Assembly: GCA_958430865.1 (NCBI GenBank)
Contig: CAUDNR010004320.1
Span: 1,253 to 22,430 of the forward strand
Length of the DNA: 21,178 nt
Direction: 5' to 3'
Source: Entrophospora sp. SA101
Lineage: Eukaryota; Glomeromycota; Glomeromycetes; Entrophosporales; Entrophosporaceae
Within the stretch, counting starts at the first letter, position 1. Every line of letters starts with the position of its first letter. The translations under genes were made by a program, and so were the position numbers. The notes below the pieces were generated by a model. That model was not told where the DNA came from. It ran no database searches and was given only the letters and a program-made list of their open reading frames with translations. Below, in pieces: positions 1-6,812 of the stretch.

Positions 1-570
1 TTAGCAGAGATGCTTTATAAAATCCAGTATGCCGTCGAATCGATATCTAAAAATCCTAAATTAATAAGAGAGTGGGTTAAGTATTTGCCAGAAGTAATAG
101 ATTATTTAAATAATTATCCAACACGTCTCATTCGAGCTCCTGGATCCTCGAAGTGGGGGTTAGCACCAATAAAAGCCATCAAATTAGAAAAGGTTGAATC
201 TCGGCCATCCACAAAATATAAACGTCCTGTTGGAAAAAATGAGGAGAATAAGTTAAAGAAGGGTGATACAGTTCGTTATCTGCTTGCTAATGCAGAATGG
301 GAAGGAGGTATGGAGAATCAGAAAAGAGCCACGGATCCGACATTCTCACCAAGCCTTCATAAAATTCGAAAAATTGTTGTAACGAAGAATGAACCAGTTT
401 TATATTATCTTGGAGATGATGACGATGAATATGCTCCAAAGCGTGGATTTGTGAGAGAGGAACTCATGCACATAGATCTAGAAAAACTTCAGTATCCGCC
501 CCAGAGTATATTGGAAGAAAACACTCGTTCCAGATCTATTAATTTCGTTCGTATTATTAATAATGTCTAA
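1..570 (+). CDS. Integrase C-terminal part (Polinton/retroviral type), 5' partial
   Basis: The frame is open from base 1, so the gene begins upstream of the window; the first ATG inside it is at base 10. The early residues ([10 protein letters not shown], then a helix ending in a [14 protein letters not shown] stretch) resemble the helix that follows the catalytic glutamate of DDE/rve integrases. After a basic linker comes a compact beta-rich domain ([10 protein letters not shown] at about residue 83, W at about 97, [14 protein letters not shown], and a VREELMHID end). This matches the SH3-like C-terminal DNA-binding domain of integrases that end in an 'EL' motif. The DDE core itself is off the window. 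The stop overlaps the next gene by 8 bp. With the A32-type ATPase downstream, the best reading is a Polinton/Maverick integrase. A Ginger-type or Ty3-type integrase cannot be excluded from this fragment alone. Confidence 0.72.
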   Translation, partial: LAEMLYKIQYAVESISKNPKLIREWVKYLPEVIDYLNNYPTRLIRAPGSSKWGLAPIKAIKLEKVESRPSTKYKRPVGKNEENKLKKGDTVRYLLANAEWEGGMENQKRATDPTFSPSLHKIRKIVVTKNEPVLYYLGDDDDEYAPKRGFVREELMHIDLEKLQYPPQSILEENTRSRSINFVRIINNV

Positions 571-1078
571 AGCCGAAAAGTATGCAAAGAAGCGTGACGG
601 GAAATGTATTGGTAAAACTGGCCAAATAAATGATTTCGATGTATATCTCTGGTCATGTGAAAACGGACTCCATCAATGGGAAGCACCTTATAAGACTCAG
701 AAGCGTAAATTCGAATGGTGCCCAATTTGTCCACATTTTACTAATGAACGCAGATGTCGATATATTTTTGAGGATTTGTTAGGTAAGAAATTCCCATCTT
801 GTAAACCGTCATTTTTGAATGGGATGCAATTAGATGGATATAATGAAGAATTAAAATTGGCATACGAATTCCAGGGACCTCAACATTTTTCCGAGAATCC
901 AATGTTCCATAAGCGAGGCAAGATAGACTTAGATGAGCAAAGGAAGCGCGATCAAAAAAAGCGGGATATATGCAAGGAGCAAGGTATACGTCTCATCGAA
1001 GTCCCGTTTGACTGTGATTTATTAATATATATAAAGAGTAAATTGATCGAAAAAGGTTATTTATCAAATATAGAATAA
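563..1078 (+). CDS. Zinc-ribbon plus PD-(D/E)XK-like endonuclease
   Basis: A protein of 171 residues. The N-terminus ([14 protein letters not shown]) followed by C32, H37 and the pair CPIC (53-56) looks like a treble-clef or zinc-ribbon DNA-binding module of the DUF723 kind. The second half has the layout of a small restriction-type nuclease: R..FE near 66-70, D91 in LDGYNE, the E-x-Q pair at 102-104 (YEFQGPQHF), then a basic helix with D130 and K133 and a strand reading IRLIEVPFD. Proteins with this combination occur in giant viruses and phages as well as in these fungi (family knowledge recalled, not searched). The start codon lies inside the last codons of the integrase gene (ATGTCTAA overlap), which is unusual for a nuclear fungal gene and typical of viral compaction. 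DNA cleavage activity is inferred from motifs only. Confidence 0.66.
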   Translation: MSKAEKYAKKRDGKCIGKTGQINDFDVYLWSCENGLHQWEAPYKTQKRKFEWCPICPHFTNERRCRYIFEDLLGKKFPSCKPSFLNGMQLDGYNEELKLAYEFQGPQHFSENPMFHKRGKIDLDEQRKRDQKKRDICKEQGIRLIEVPFDCDLLIYIKSKLIEKGYLSNIE

Positions 1079-1098
1079 ATTCGTAAATTTAAATACCA

Positions 1099-2582
1099 AT
1101 GTCATATATTGCTAGAAGCAGTCACTTTGTGGTTAAATTACATCCACTAAACTTACCTGAAATATTAACCGAAATTTTCTTGAATTTAGCTGAAGATAGA
1201 TCATTGTATCCGACCTTATTCGTCAATAAATTTTGGTATTCGTGTGCAGGGCCGATTATCCGGCGTTGTGCGGTGTTTGATAAAAGAAATCTAGTACAAT
1301 TCGAAAAATTCAAGAAAGTGATGCGTGGGAAACAAAAACCTCTTTACCATTCTAAGCTATTGCGACTCATTCTTCACGAATGTAAAATTTCAGATCGAAC
1401 CTTAATCAAGATTGCTTGCGAAACCTCCAGATTGAAATGTCTCATTCTTAACGGCTGTAATGGTTTTTCTTATGAATCAACTGCAGATTCTTTGAAAATG
1501 TGGCCTAATCTAAAACATTTAGAATTTGATTTTAACAACACTAAAAAGGGGGTCTCTGGTAAATTTATATATATTGATGACAGAATACTTTGTGGAATTG
1601 CAAACCGAAATCTGGAATATCTAAGTCTCGGTTCTTCTAAACTCTCTGATAAATATTTAAGCAAAATCGCCGATTCGTGTCCAAACTTAAACTATCTCAG
1701 TCTGGGACACAATAAACATATCACCGATATATCTATGATTGATATCGCACATTCCTGTCCTAAATTACGTTATCTTAGTTTGTGGTGTTGCAGTATTACA
1801 GATGAGACATTAAAAGCAGTAGCGTATTCCTGTCCTGGACTCCAACATTTGAGACTAATGTCTTGTGGAGGTATTTCCGATGTGGGGGTTTGTGCGATCG
1901 CTACTTCATGCCGAAATATTATAGATTTTTCTTTTGAGAGTTGTGGGATAAGTGATATATCAGTTAAAAAAATTGCACAATCGTGCCCAAGTATCCGAAG
2001 CCTCAATCTGGATTGGTGTTATATAACCGACGAGTCTATCTGTGAAATAGCAAGATCAATATCACCGATATATCTATGATTGATATCGCACATTCCTGTC
2101 CTAAATTACGTTATCTTAGTTTGTGGTGTTGCAGTATTACAGATGAGACATTAAAAGCAGTAGCGTATTCCTGTCCTGGACTCCAACATTTGAGACTAAT
2201 GTCTTGTGGAGGTATTTCCGATGTGGGGGTTTGTGCGATCGCTACTTCATGCCGAAATATTATAGATTTTTCTTTTGAGAGTTGTGGGATAAGTGATATA
2301 TCAGTTAAAAAAATTGCACAATCGTGCCCAAGTATCCGAAGCCTCAATCTGGATTGGTGTTATATAACCGACGAGTCTATCTGTGAAATAGCAAGATCAT
2401 GCCCAAGACTAGAAGTGCTACTTCTTCTAAATTGCTTTATTAGTGATATATCAATTCATGAAATTATTCGATCATGTAAGAACCTGCGTAGTCTTGATCT
2501 CAAAAAATGTTACTCTGTTACTGATGAGGCAATCGATGCTCTTATGACTAGCAATCCACGCATTGATATTAGAGAGCCTTAA
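1099..2582 (+). CDS. F-box/LRR protein gene, frameshifted by internal tandem duplication
   Basis: The N-terminus reads LNLPEILTEIFLNLAED and continues to VNKFWYSCAGPIIRR, an F-box motif (residues about 17-56), which in family members binds Skp1 of SCF ubiquitin ligases. It is followed by about seven 25-26 residue cysteine-containing leucine-rich repeats of the FBXL/AMN1 type (for example SCPKLRYLSLWCCSITDETL), the usual substrate-binding part. As it stands the frame stops at 2079 (326 residues), a few residues after the first copy of a 341-bp exact tandem repeat. A second open frame, 2076-2582, repeats the same LRRs and continues to a natural-looking end. Because 341 is not a multiple of 3, the duplication shifts the frame. 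A single-copy version would be one gene of about 380 codons. No introns are seen. Its position between the nuclease and the packaging ATPase suggests cargo of the mobile element or a later insertion. Confidence 0.82.
1718..2399 (+). repeat. Perfect 341-bp direct tandem duplication
   Basis: Bases 1718-2058 and 2059-2399 are identical over 341 bp as far as I can align by eye. The flanks differ immediately on each side (C at 1717 against A at 2058; A at 2059 against T at 2400), so no microhomology is left at the junction. The unit covers about four and a half LRRs and shifts the reading frame of the F-box/LRR gene. Confidence 0.95.
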
Positions 2583-2698
2583 GTGATTTACTATGTCGCA
2601 TTTATTAGACTACATAGAATAAAAAATCGGGTGAATATATATAACAATAAAGATCATTATTTTTCAGGTATAATAATTAGTGACTTAGCTTGATCAAG

Positions 2699-2746
2699 AT
2701 GGAAATCGAAAAACTTGAATCAAAATCAGATAATTCGTCAGAATAA
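2699..2746 (+). other. Short upstream ORF or lost N-terminal exon before the ATPase
   Basis: Fifteen codons beginning MEIEKLESKSD and then a stop, 32 bp before the chosen ATPase start. It may be an upstream ORF or a remnant first exon; no good splice donor links it in frame to the ATPase. Confidence 0.3.
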
Positions 2747-2778
2747 AAAAACATAATATATATATTTATAACGAAAAG

Positions 2779-3564
2779 ATGTTATATTGTGTATTTGCAG
2801 TGGATGAGGTAAAACCTTCGAAAAAATACCAGGGAGATAAAGATGCACCAGCGTGGCCTTTTCGTATCGTAATGGCAGGGGCTAGCAATTCAGGTAAGAC
2901 CAATATGAATTTAAACTTGCTAACAATGCCCAAATTTTATTACATGTTTAAGAAGAGAAAGTGTTCTAAGATAGGGGAACGTAATGTTAAATGCAATGAT
3001 GTAGTTCTTTTCGGACATCATTTAAATGAGCCAAAATATAAAATAGTTCGAGATTTTTATAAATATCTTGCCCAAGACAAATCAAAGCCCTATTATGAAG
3101 ATGTCACATTTTCTACACTCTCTCCTGATAAAATTCCAGATCCCAAAAAGTTTAATGCTAAAAGAAGTACATTAGCGATATTTGAAGATCTTTACTCCGA
3201 CCCTCCAGCTATACAGAAAAAAATTATTCCATTTTTCACCCGAGGTCGTCATGAGAATATTTCCTCAATTTATGTTGCTCAGAAATTCCACAAAATCCCA
3301 ATAGATATTCGTGAAAATGCCACTCACATTGTTCTCTTTAATGGTGGGGGCTCTATTCGAAAACTTGCAGATATTATAAGTCCTTACACTGATGTAGATC
3401 CACGAAAAGCTTCAAAAATTATTGACGGTTATTTGAGACAAAAAGAGTTTATAGTTATAGATCTGAATAAACCAAGATCTGAGTCTTTCTCACTTCGATG
3501 GGACACCCCTCTTGATCTGGAAAAGGAAATCGAGGGATTAAAAGATAATAAACATTCTGCCTAA
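2779..3564 (+). CDS. A32-like (FtsK/HerA-type) DNA-packaging ATPase of a Polinton/Maverick
   Basis: A protein of 261 residues. The Walker A motif is GASNSGKT (34-41). The Walker B motif is TLAIFED (131-137). The downstream segment GRHENISSIYVAQ (156-168), followed by IRENATHIVLF, is the arginine/glutamine sensor region typical of the poxvirus A32, Polinton and nucleocytoviricot packaging ATPases. These ATPases pump the DNA genome into capsids. The length fits this family (about 230-280 residues). The start is uncertain. A 15-codon acidic reading frame lies at 2699-2746, and TATTTGCAG just after the chosen ATG resembles an intron acceptor, so the true N-terminus could be spliced. The domain itself is complete. 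The 3' end overlaps the convergent next gene by 4 bp. Confidence 0.85.
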   Translation: MLYCVFAVDEVKPSKKYQGDKDAPAWPFRIVMAGASNSGKTNMNLNLLTMPKFYYMFKKRKCSKIGERNVKCNDVVLFGHHLNEPKYKIVRDFYKYLAQDKSKPYYEDVTFSTLSPDKIPDPKKFNAKRSTLAIFEDLYSDPPAIQKKIIPFFTRGRHENISSIYVAQKFHKIPIDIRENATHIVLFNGGGSIRKLADIISPYTDVDPRKASKIIDGYLRQKEFIVIDLNKPRSESFSLRWDTPLDLEKEIEGLKDNKHSA

Positions 3565-4139
3565 CCTGAGCGTGATTTCAGATATTTTAGGAATTTTTCT
3601 GCCTCTTGCAATTCTATCCTCTTTTCTTCAACCTCGCATCGTAACTTCTTATTTTCATTAACCCGCTTTTCATGTTCTATAGTAATTTCTCGCATAAATT
3701 TACCAAAAGTTTCTTCATTATATTCAAGTAATCGTCGACATAAAATATCTAATTCTTTCTTAACACGACGATTGATTTCTTCCTCACTTGCAAAGCAAGG
3801 GCACTTATGTGCTTGATTACAGGTGCAGATCGGATTAATATTCTGGGTTTGGGTTTCTTGATTAGTCATATCTATATATGTCTTGACACCTCCTTCGGAG
3901 TTATATGATAAATTTTCAAGTGGTTCTATAGTTTTAATTTGTTTTTTACGCTTTTTATTTAATCCTTTTTCATATACCTCTAATGTATGATACAAATAAG
4001 TCTCAATTCGATCACATTTTTCAGAAATTTGCTCTGAGGTAACGGGGGATCTAGAGTGATGTAAAAGTCTATAATATGCTCTCTTAACCAGACTTTTTGG
4101 AAGATTTGCTATAATAGGATTGTAATCTGGATGAAACAT
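3561..4139 (-). CDS. Uncharacterised coiled-coil protein with Cys cluster
   Basis: A protein of 192 residues with no family I recognise. The N-terminal half is basic (KRAYYRLLHHSRS, KKRKKQIK). A compact cysteine cluster follows in the middle (CTCNQAHKCPCF, near 104-115) and could bind metal. The last 75 residues are a charged, heptad-like helix (EEEINRRVKKELDILCRR onward) predicted to form a coiled coil. It lies convergent to the packaging ATPase and overlaps its end by 4 bp, as neighbouring genes do in compact viral-type elements. Two 12-bp palindromes sit just upstream of its start. It may be an element-specific accessory or structural gene, but that is inference from position only. Confidence 0.6.
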   Translation of the reverse strand: MFHPDYNPIIANLPKSLVKRAYYRLLHHSRSPVTSEQISEKCDRIETYLYHTLEVYEKGLNKKRKKQIKTIEPLENLSYNSEGGVKTYIDMTNQETQTQNINPICTCNQAHKCPCFASEEEINRRVKKELDILCRRLLEYNEETFGKFMREITIEHEKRVNENKKLRCEVEEKRIELQEAEKFLKYLKSRSG

Positions 4140-4149
4140 TTATTATTAA

Positions 4150-4176
4150 TTTGCGCGCAAAAAGTTTGCATGCAAA
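4150..4176. promoter_or_regulatory. Pair of 12-bp palindromes upstream of the coiled-coil gene
   Basis: TTTGCGCGCAAA (4150-4161) and TTTGCATGCAAA (4165-4176) share the TTTGC/GCAAA arms and have centres 15 bp apart. They lie 11-37 bp upstream of the minus-strand start at 4139, where a dimeric regulator or a promoter element could act. The function is inferred. Confidence 0.4.
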
Positions 4177-4304
4177 AAAAATGGTCTATATGTGTCTTGA
4201 CACTAGCTCCGCTATAATTCCATAATCGTTTTTGTAATTGATCTTTTTTATTTGTGTGTTATTACTCCGAAATTGGTAATCCATCATCAGATTTAAATGT
4301 GGTT

Positions 4305-4403
4305 GAGTCGTGCTAGAGTTGAGCTAGAGTCGCGCTAGATTTTTTCTATATAATTATATGTAAAATATCATACTTGTGCTAGAGTCGAGCTAGAATCACG
4401 CTA
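4305..4403. repeat. Two clusters of 11-bp repeats GAGTCGNGCTA
   Basis: Three head-to-tail units occur at 4305-4337 (GAGTCGTGCTA, GAGTTGAGCTA, GAGTCGCGCTA). A second cluster at 4375-4403 has a partial unit, GAGTCGAGCTA and GAATCACGCTA. The 11-bp period is close to one DNA helical turn. They lie about 230-330 bp upstream of the Myb/SANT-like gene start. Confidence 0.8.
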
Positions 4404-4490
4404 AAAATATATTAAATCATTATATTAAAATATATTAAATCATTATATTAAAATATAGTAAATCATAATATTAAAATATAGTAAATTATC
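4404..4490. repeat. AT-rich 23-bp tandem repeat, 3.8 copies
   Basis: Units at 4404-4426, 4427-4449, 4450-4472 and a partial at 4473-4490. Units 1 and 2 are identical; units 3 and 4 share an A-to-G change. They directly follow the 11-bp repeat clusters. Confidence 0.85.
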
Positions 4491-4528
4491 TTTAACTACC
4501 GCTAATTCGATTTTTTAGAAAAAAAGTA

Positions 4529-4634
4529 GTATAAATATAAGTTATTTTTTGTATCTATTTCCATACCTTTTACATATCTATTATTTCCATATCTTTTACA
4601 TATCTTTTACATATCTATTATTTCCATTTTCACT
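4529..4634 (+). promoter_or_regulatory. Probable promoter and pyrimidine-rich leader of the Myb/SANT-like gene
   Basis: A TATA-like AGTATAAATATAAG at 4529-4542 is followed by a repetitive leader (CTTTTACATAT three times and TCTATTATTTCCAT, 4556-4627) ending 7 bp before the ATG. C/T-rich tracts in this position are common in fungal core promoters; the role here is inferred. Confidence 0.4.
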
Positions 4635-5422
4635 ATGTGGACCAATGACCAATTACGATTATTAATTAACGAACGTAAATCTAGAAATATTGAATACCAT
4701 AATATTTTTGGCAGTAGCAGAGTTGATTTTTGGAATGAAATCGCAAATAAAATCAATGAAGAATTTCGCACTAATTATACTGATCATCAATGTAAGGACA
4801 AGTTTAGAAATCTTGTTAATAGTCATAATGTAAGTATTATTTTTTTTGCGATTACGAAATATCTATATACATGTACCGAGATATCTCACTATGATTACAT
4901 TCCTAACAATTTCCCAATTATACTAGTCATTGTGTCGGTATGTGGTTGGAAATAGAACGGGTCGGAGAACCAGAGTTGCTGAAAGATATTTCGATGAATT
5001 TCGTTCTCGCTTTTGGGAAAGACCTGGTAATTTCACTTTATATGAATATGTTGAAAGCCATTAGTAGAGTTAACAAGACTAATTTTTTACAAAAAATAGA
5101 AACGCAATTCGACCAAATTCATAATGTAAACCGATCATCCAGAAGACGGGAAGAAAGACAACGTAGCCGTACACCACCGCCATCATATGAAGAAGTTTCA
5201 TCGATGCTTGATCTCCGGGAATTTTCTACTAGCCAAAGGGGACGATCCAGATCACCTCGCAGAGTATCTAATGATAGTAGGAGGAACATTAATATTAATC
5301 AGTCTAATCAAGGCTTTGAAATAGATATACAAAACATGGGTTCTCGTATACCAGTTCTCGCTGAAAATATTTCGGACAATAGTAATATTGAGAATAATGT
5401 TCAAGAAGATAATGATAGATAA
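4635..5422 (+). CDS. Myb/SANT-like (trihelix) DNA-binding protein
   Basis: Proposed exons are 4635-4829, 4927-5026 and 5070-5422 (about 215 residues). Exon 1 begins MWTNDQLRLLINERK and ends near DHQCKDKFRNLV, a Myb/SANT-like or trihelix domain with the conserved W/F helices. The first intron (4830-4926, GTAAGT to TACTAG) is clear and keeps phase. Exon 2 contains GRRTR and a FDEFRSRFWERP stretch, which fits the same domain family. The second junction is uncertain: an intron of only 43 bp (5027-5069) restores the frame, otherwise the frame ends at 5064. The C-terminal part is basic and RS/proline-rich (RRREERQRSRTPPPSYEEV), then acidic and disordered. It is probably a nuclear sequence-specific DNA-binding protein, either a host family member or a regulator carried by the adjoining element. 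Confidence 0.66.
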
Positions 5423-5950
5423 AATTAATAAAAAAATATTATTTAACCCTGATATTCCATCTTATTCCATCTGCATAATCAATCAGATAACGATATGTTG
5501 TACGCTGTATAATAAAAATTATTTTTAGATTAAAATTTGTACGAACCTGATCATAATAATACGTGATTAACCAAATTCGATTAATTACCTTTAACGAATA
5601 TAATAATTATATAATTTCACTTATATCATTTATCTCATAAAGAATTCCTCTGCAATTGTAACTTTTTTTCTTCGATTTCATATAAAAAAGATGTCTAAGT
5701 TTAATGTAAGCAATCAATCAAATAATTATTTATTTTTTCCGTTATTTATTAATACAATAATATAGTATACATCTATCTGCCACTTCTTATATTATTGAGA
5801 AGCACGATTTATTATCTACACTAGGGATTTTTTGTAACTCATAAAACAGATTGACATATAAAATTAAAGTAAAAAAAGCTATTAATCATCACGAAATAGC
5901 AGTGAATAAAAGTCTAAAGTACTAGCCCTCAAGGAATACTTTAGGTGGTT
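5423..5950. other. AT-rich intergenic stretch
   Basis: No gene or RNA is recognised. A short inverted repeat, CTAAAGTA (5914-5921) and TACTTTAG (5937-5944), could form an 8-bp stem close to the 3' end of the minus-strand gene that follows. Confidence 0.4.
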
Positions 5951-6812
5951 TTATTTTAAATATATGAATAAGTTATATAATAAATAGATATATTGACCAG
6001 ATAAATAGATATGTGTATTATACATTGCTAACTTGACGATTTCTTCTCGAACTGCCCATAATAATTTGTAATGCTCAGCTAATTCGGTAGCACACATCAA
6101 TGTGTAAATTTCAGTGTGTAACTAATGCAGATTTCTACAAATTTAGAAACTATCTGCAGAAAACTGCTAATGTATGATGTTACACCCGCACATTCCGCAC
6201 ATTGAATTTTATACACTGGCACACATACCTTCGGGTCTGAAGAAAATTTCTAACCATTTTCTCTGTATAATTCTACATGCTAGAATTTTTCTACCAATTT
6301 CTCTTGCACGCTTAACCTTCTTGATAGCATTGAACATCCATAATTCATATTGATGCAATGCATACTCATTATCATAGATATACCCTGAAATAGATTTTGT
6401 TCAATTTCAGTAAGTACTCATCATAATTTACTCCACAATATGCATTTCCCATACAATGAGAAGCCCAATGTTTCTCCATTCCTATGTGATTATAATTTCC
6501 AATATTTTTGGTTCGTTTTCCAGTATATACTAATTGATTACAAGAAAAGCAGATAGCAATACTGATTTCAGGTGCATAGCTTTTATAAAATCCATTAACC
6601 TCAGACCAATATGTTATTAATTTTCTGGCTTCAAGATATTTTTTACTATTATAAGGTAAGAGATCATTTTCTCTAAAATATGTAAGACGTTCCCAAATCC
6701 ATTCCATCCAATCAGTAGGAGTCTCATTCAATGAAACAATACTCATCTCCAGAATTTCATCCCATTCAGCGTCGGTACAATTAGTTCCACATCTTTCACT
6801 TAAGCTAGCCAT
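5951..6812 (-). CDS. Small C2H2-like protein of unknown function, last exon interrupted by a MITE
   Basis: Exon 1 is 6812-6455 (starting MASLSERCGTNC) and contains C88-x2-C91-x23-H115-x3-H119, a possible C2H2 zinc finger. A 70-bp intron (6454-6385, GTATGG to TTTCAG) joins it to an exon encoding YDNEYALHQYELWMF, a basic helix and IIQRKWLEIFFRPEG, an IQ-like helix. As it stands translation stops at 6209-6211, inside an inserted MITE (177 residues in total). Beyond the MITE, 6089-5954 still reads on in the original frame (TELAEHYKLLWAVREE), with a stop at 5951-5953. I recall RPDG-type and ELAEHYKLLWAV-type C-termini from many predicted Rhizophagus proteins, so this is probably a lineage-specific family. 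The function is unknown. Confidence 0.66.
6098..6218. mobile_element. 121-bp hAT-like MITE with 8-bp target-site duplication
   Basis: It is flanked by perfect 8-bp direct repeats GCACACAT (6090-6097 and 6219-6226). The ends are imperfect inverted repeats: CAATGTGTAAA on the left, and CAGTGTATAAA reading inward from the right (9 of 11 match). Subterminal GTGTAAC blocks are also inverted. The 8-bp duplication and CA-starting ends fit hAT elements. Removing the element and one duplication rejoins the host reading frame exactly. Confidence 0.88.

Noticed and set aside
1122..2347. Minus-strand open frames opposite the F-box/LRR gene
   Set aside because: They are antisense shadows of the LRR code, and the repeated one simply mirrors the tandem duplication.
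3879..4203. Shared TGTCTTGACAC at 3879-3889 and 4193-4203
   Set aside because: Only 11 bp, one copy within coding sequence; too short to call a repeat or operator.
1..5422. DNA polymerase B, protease or capsid genes expected for a full Polinton
   Set aside because: No reading frame here carries their motifs; if present they lie beyond the left edge.
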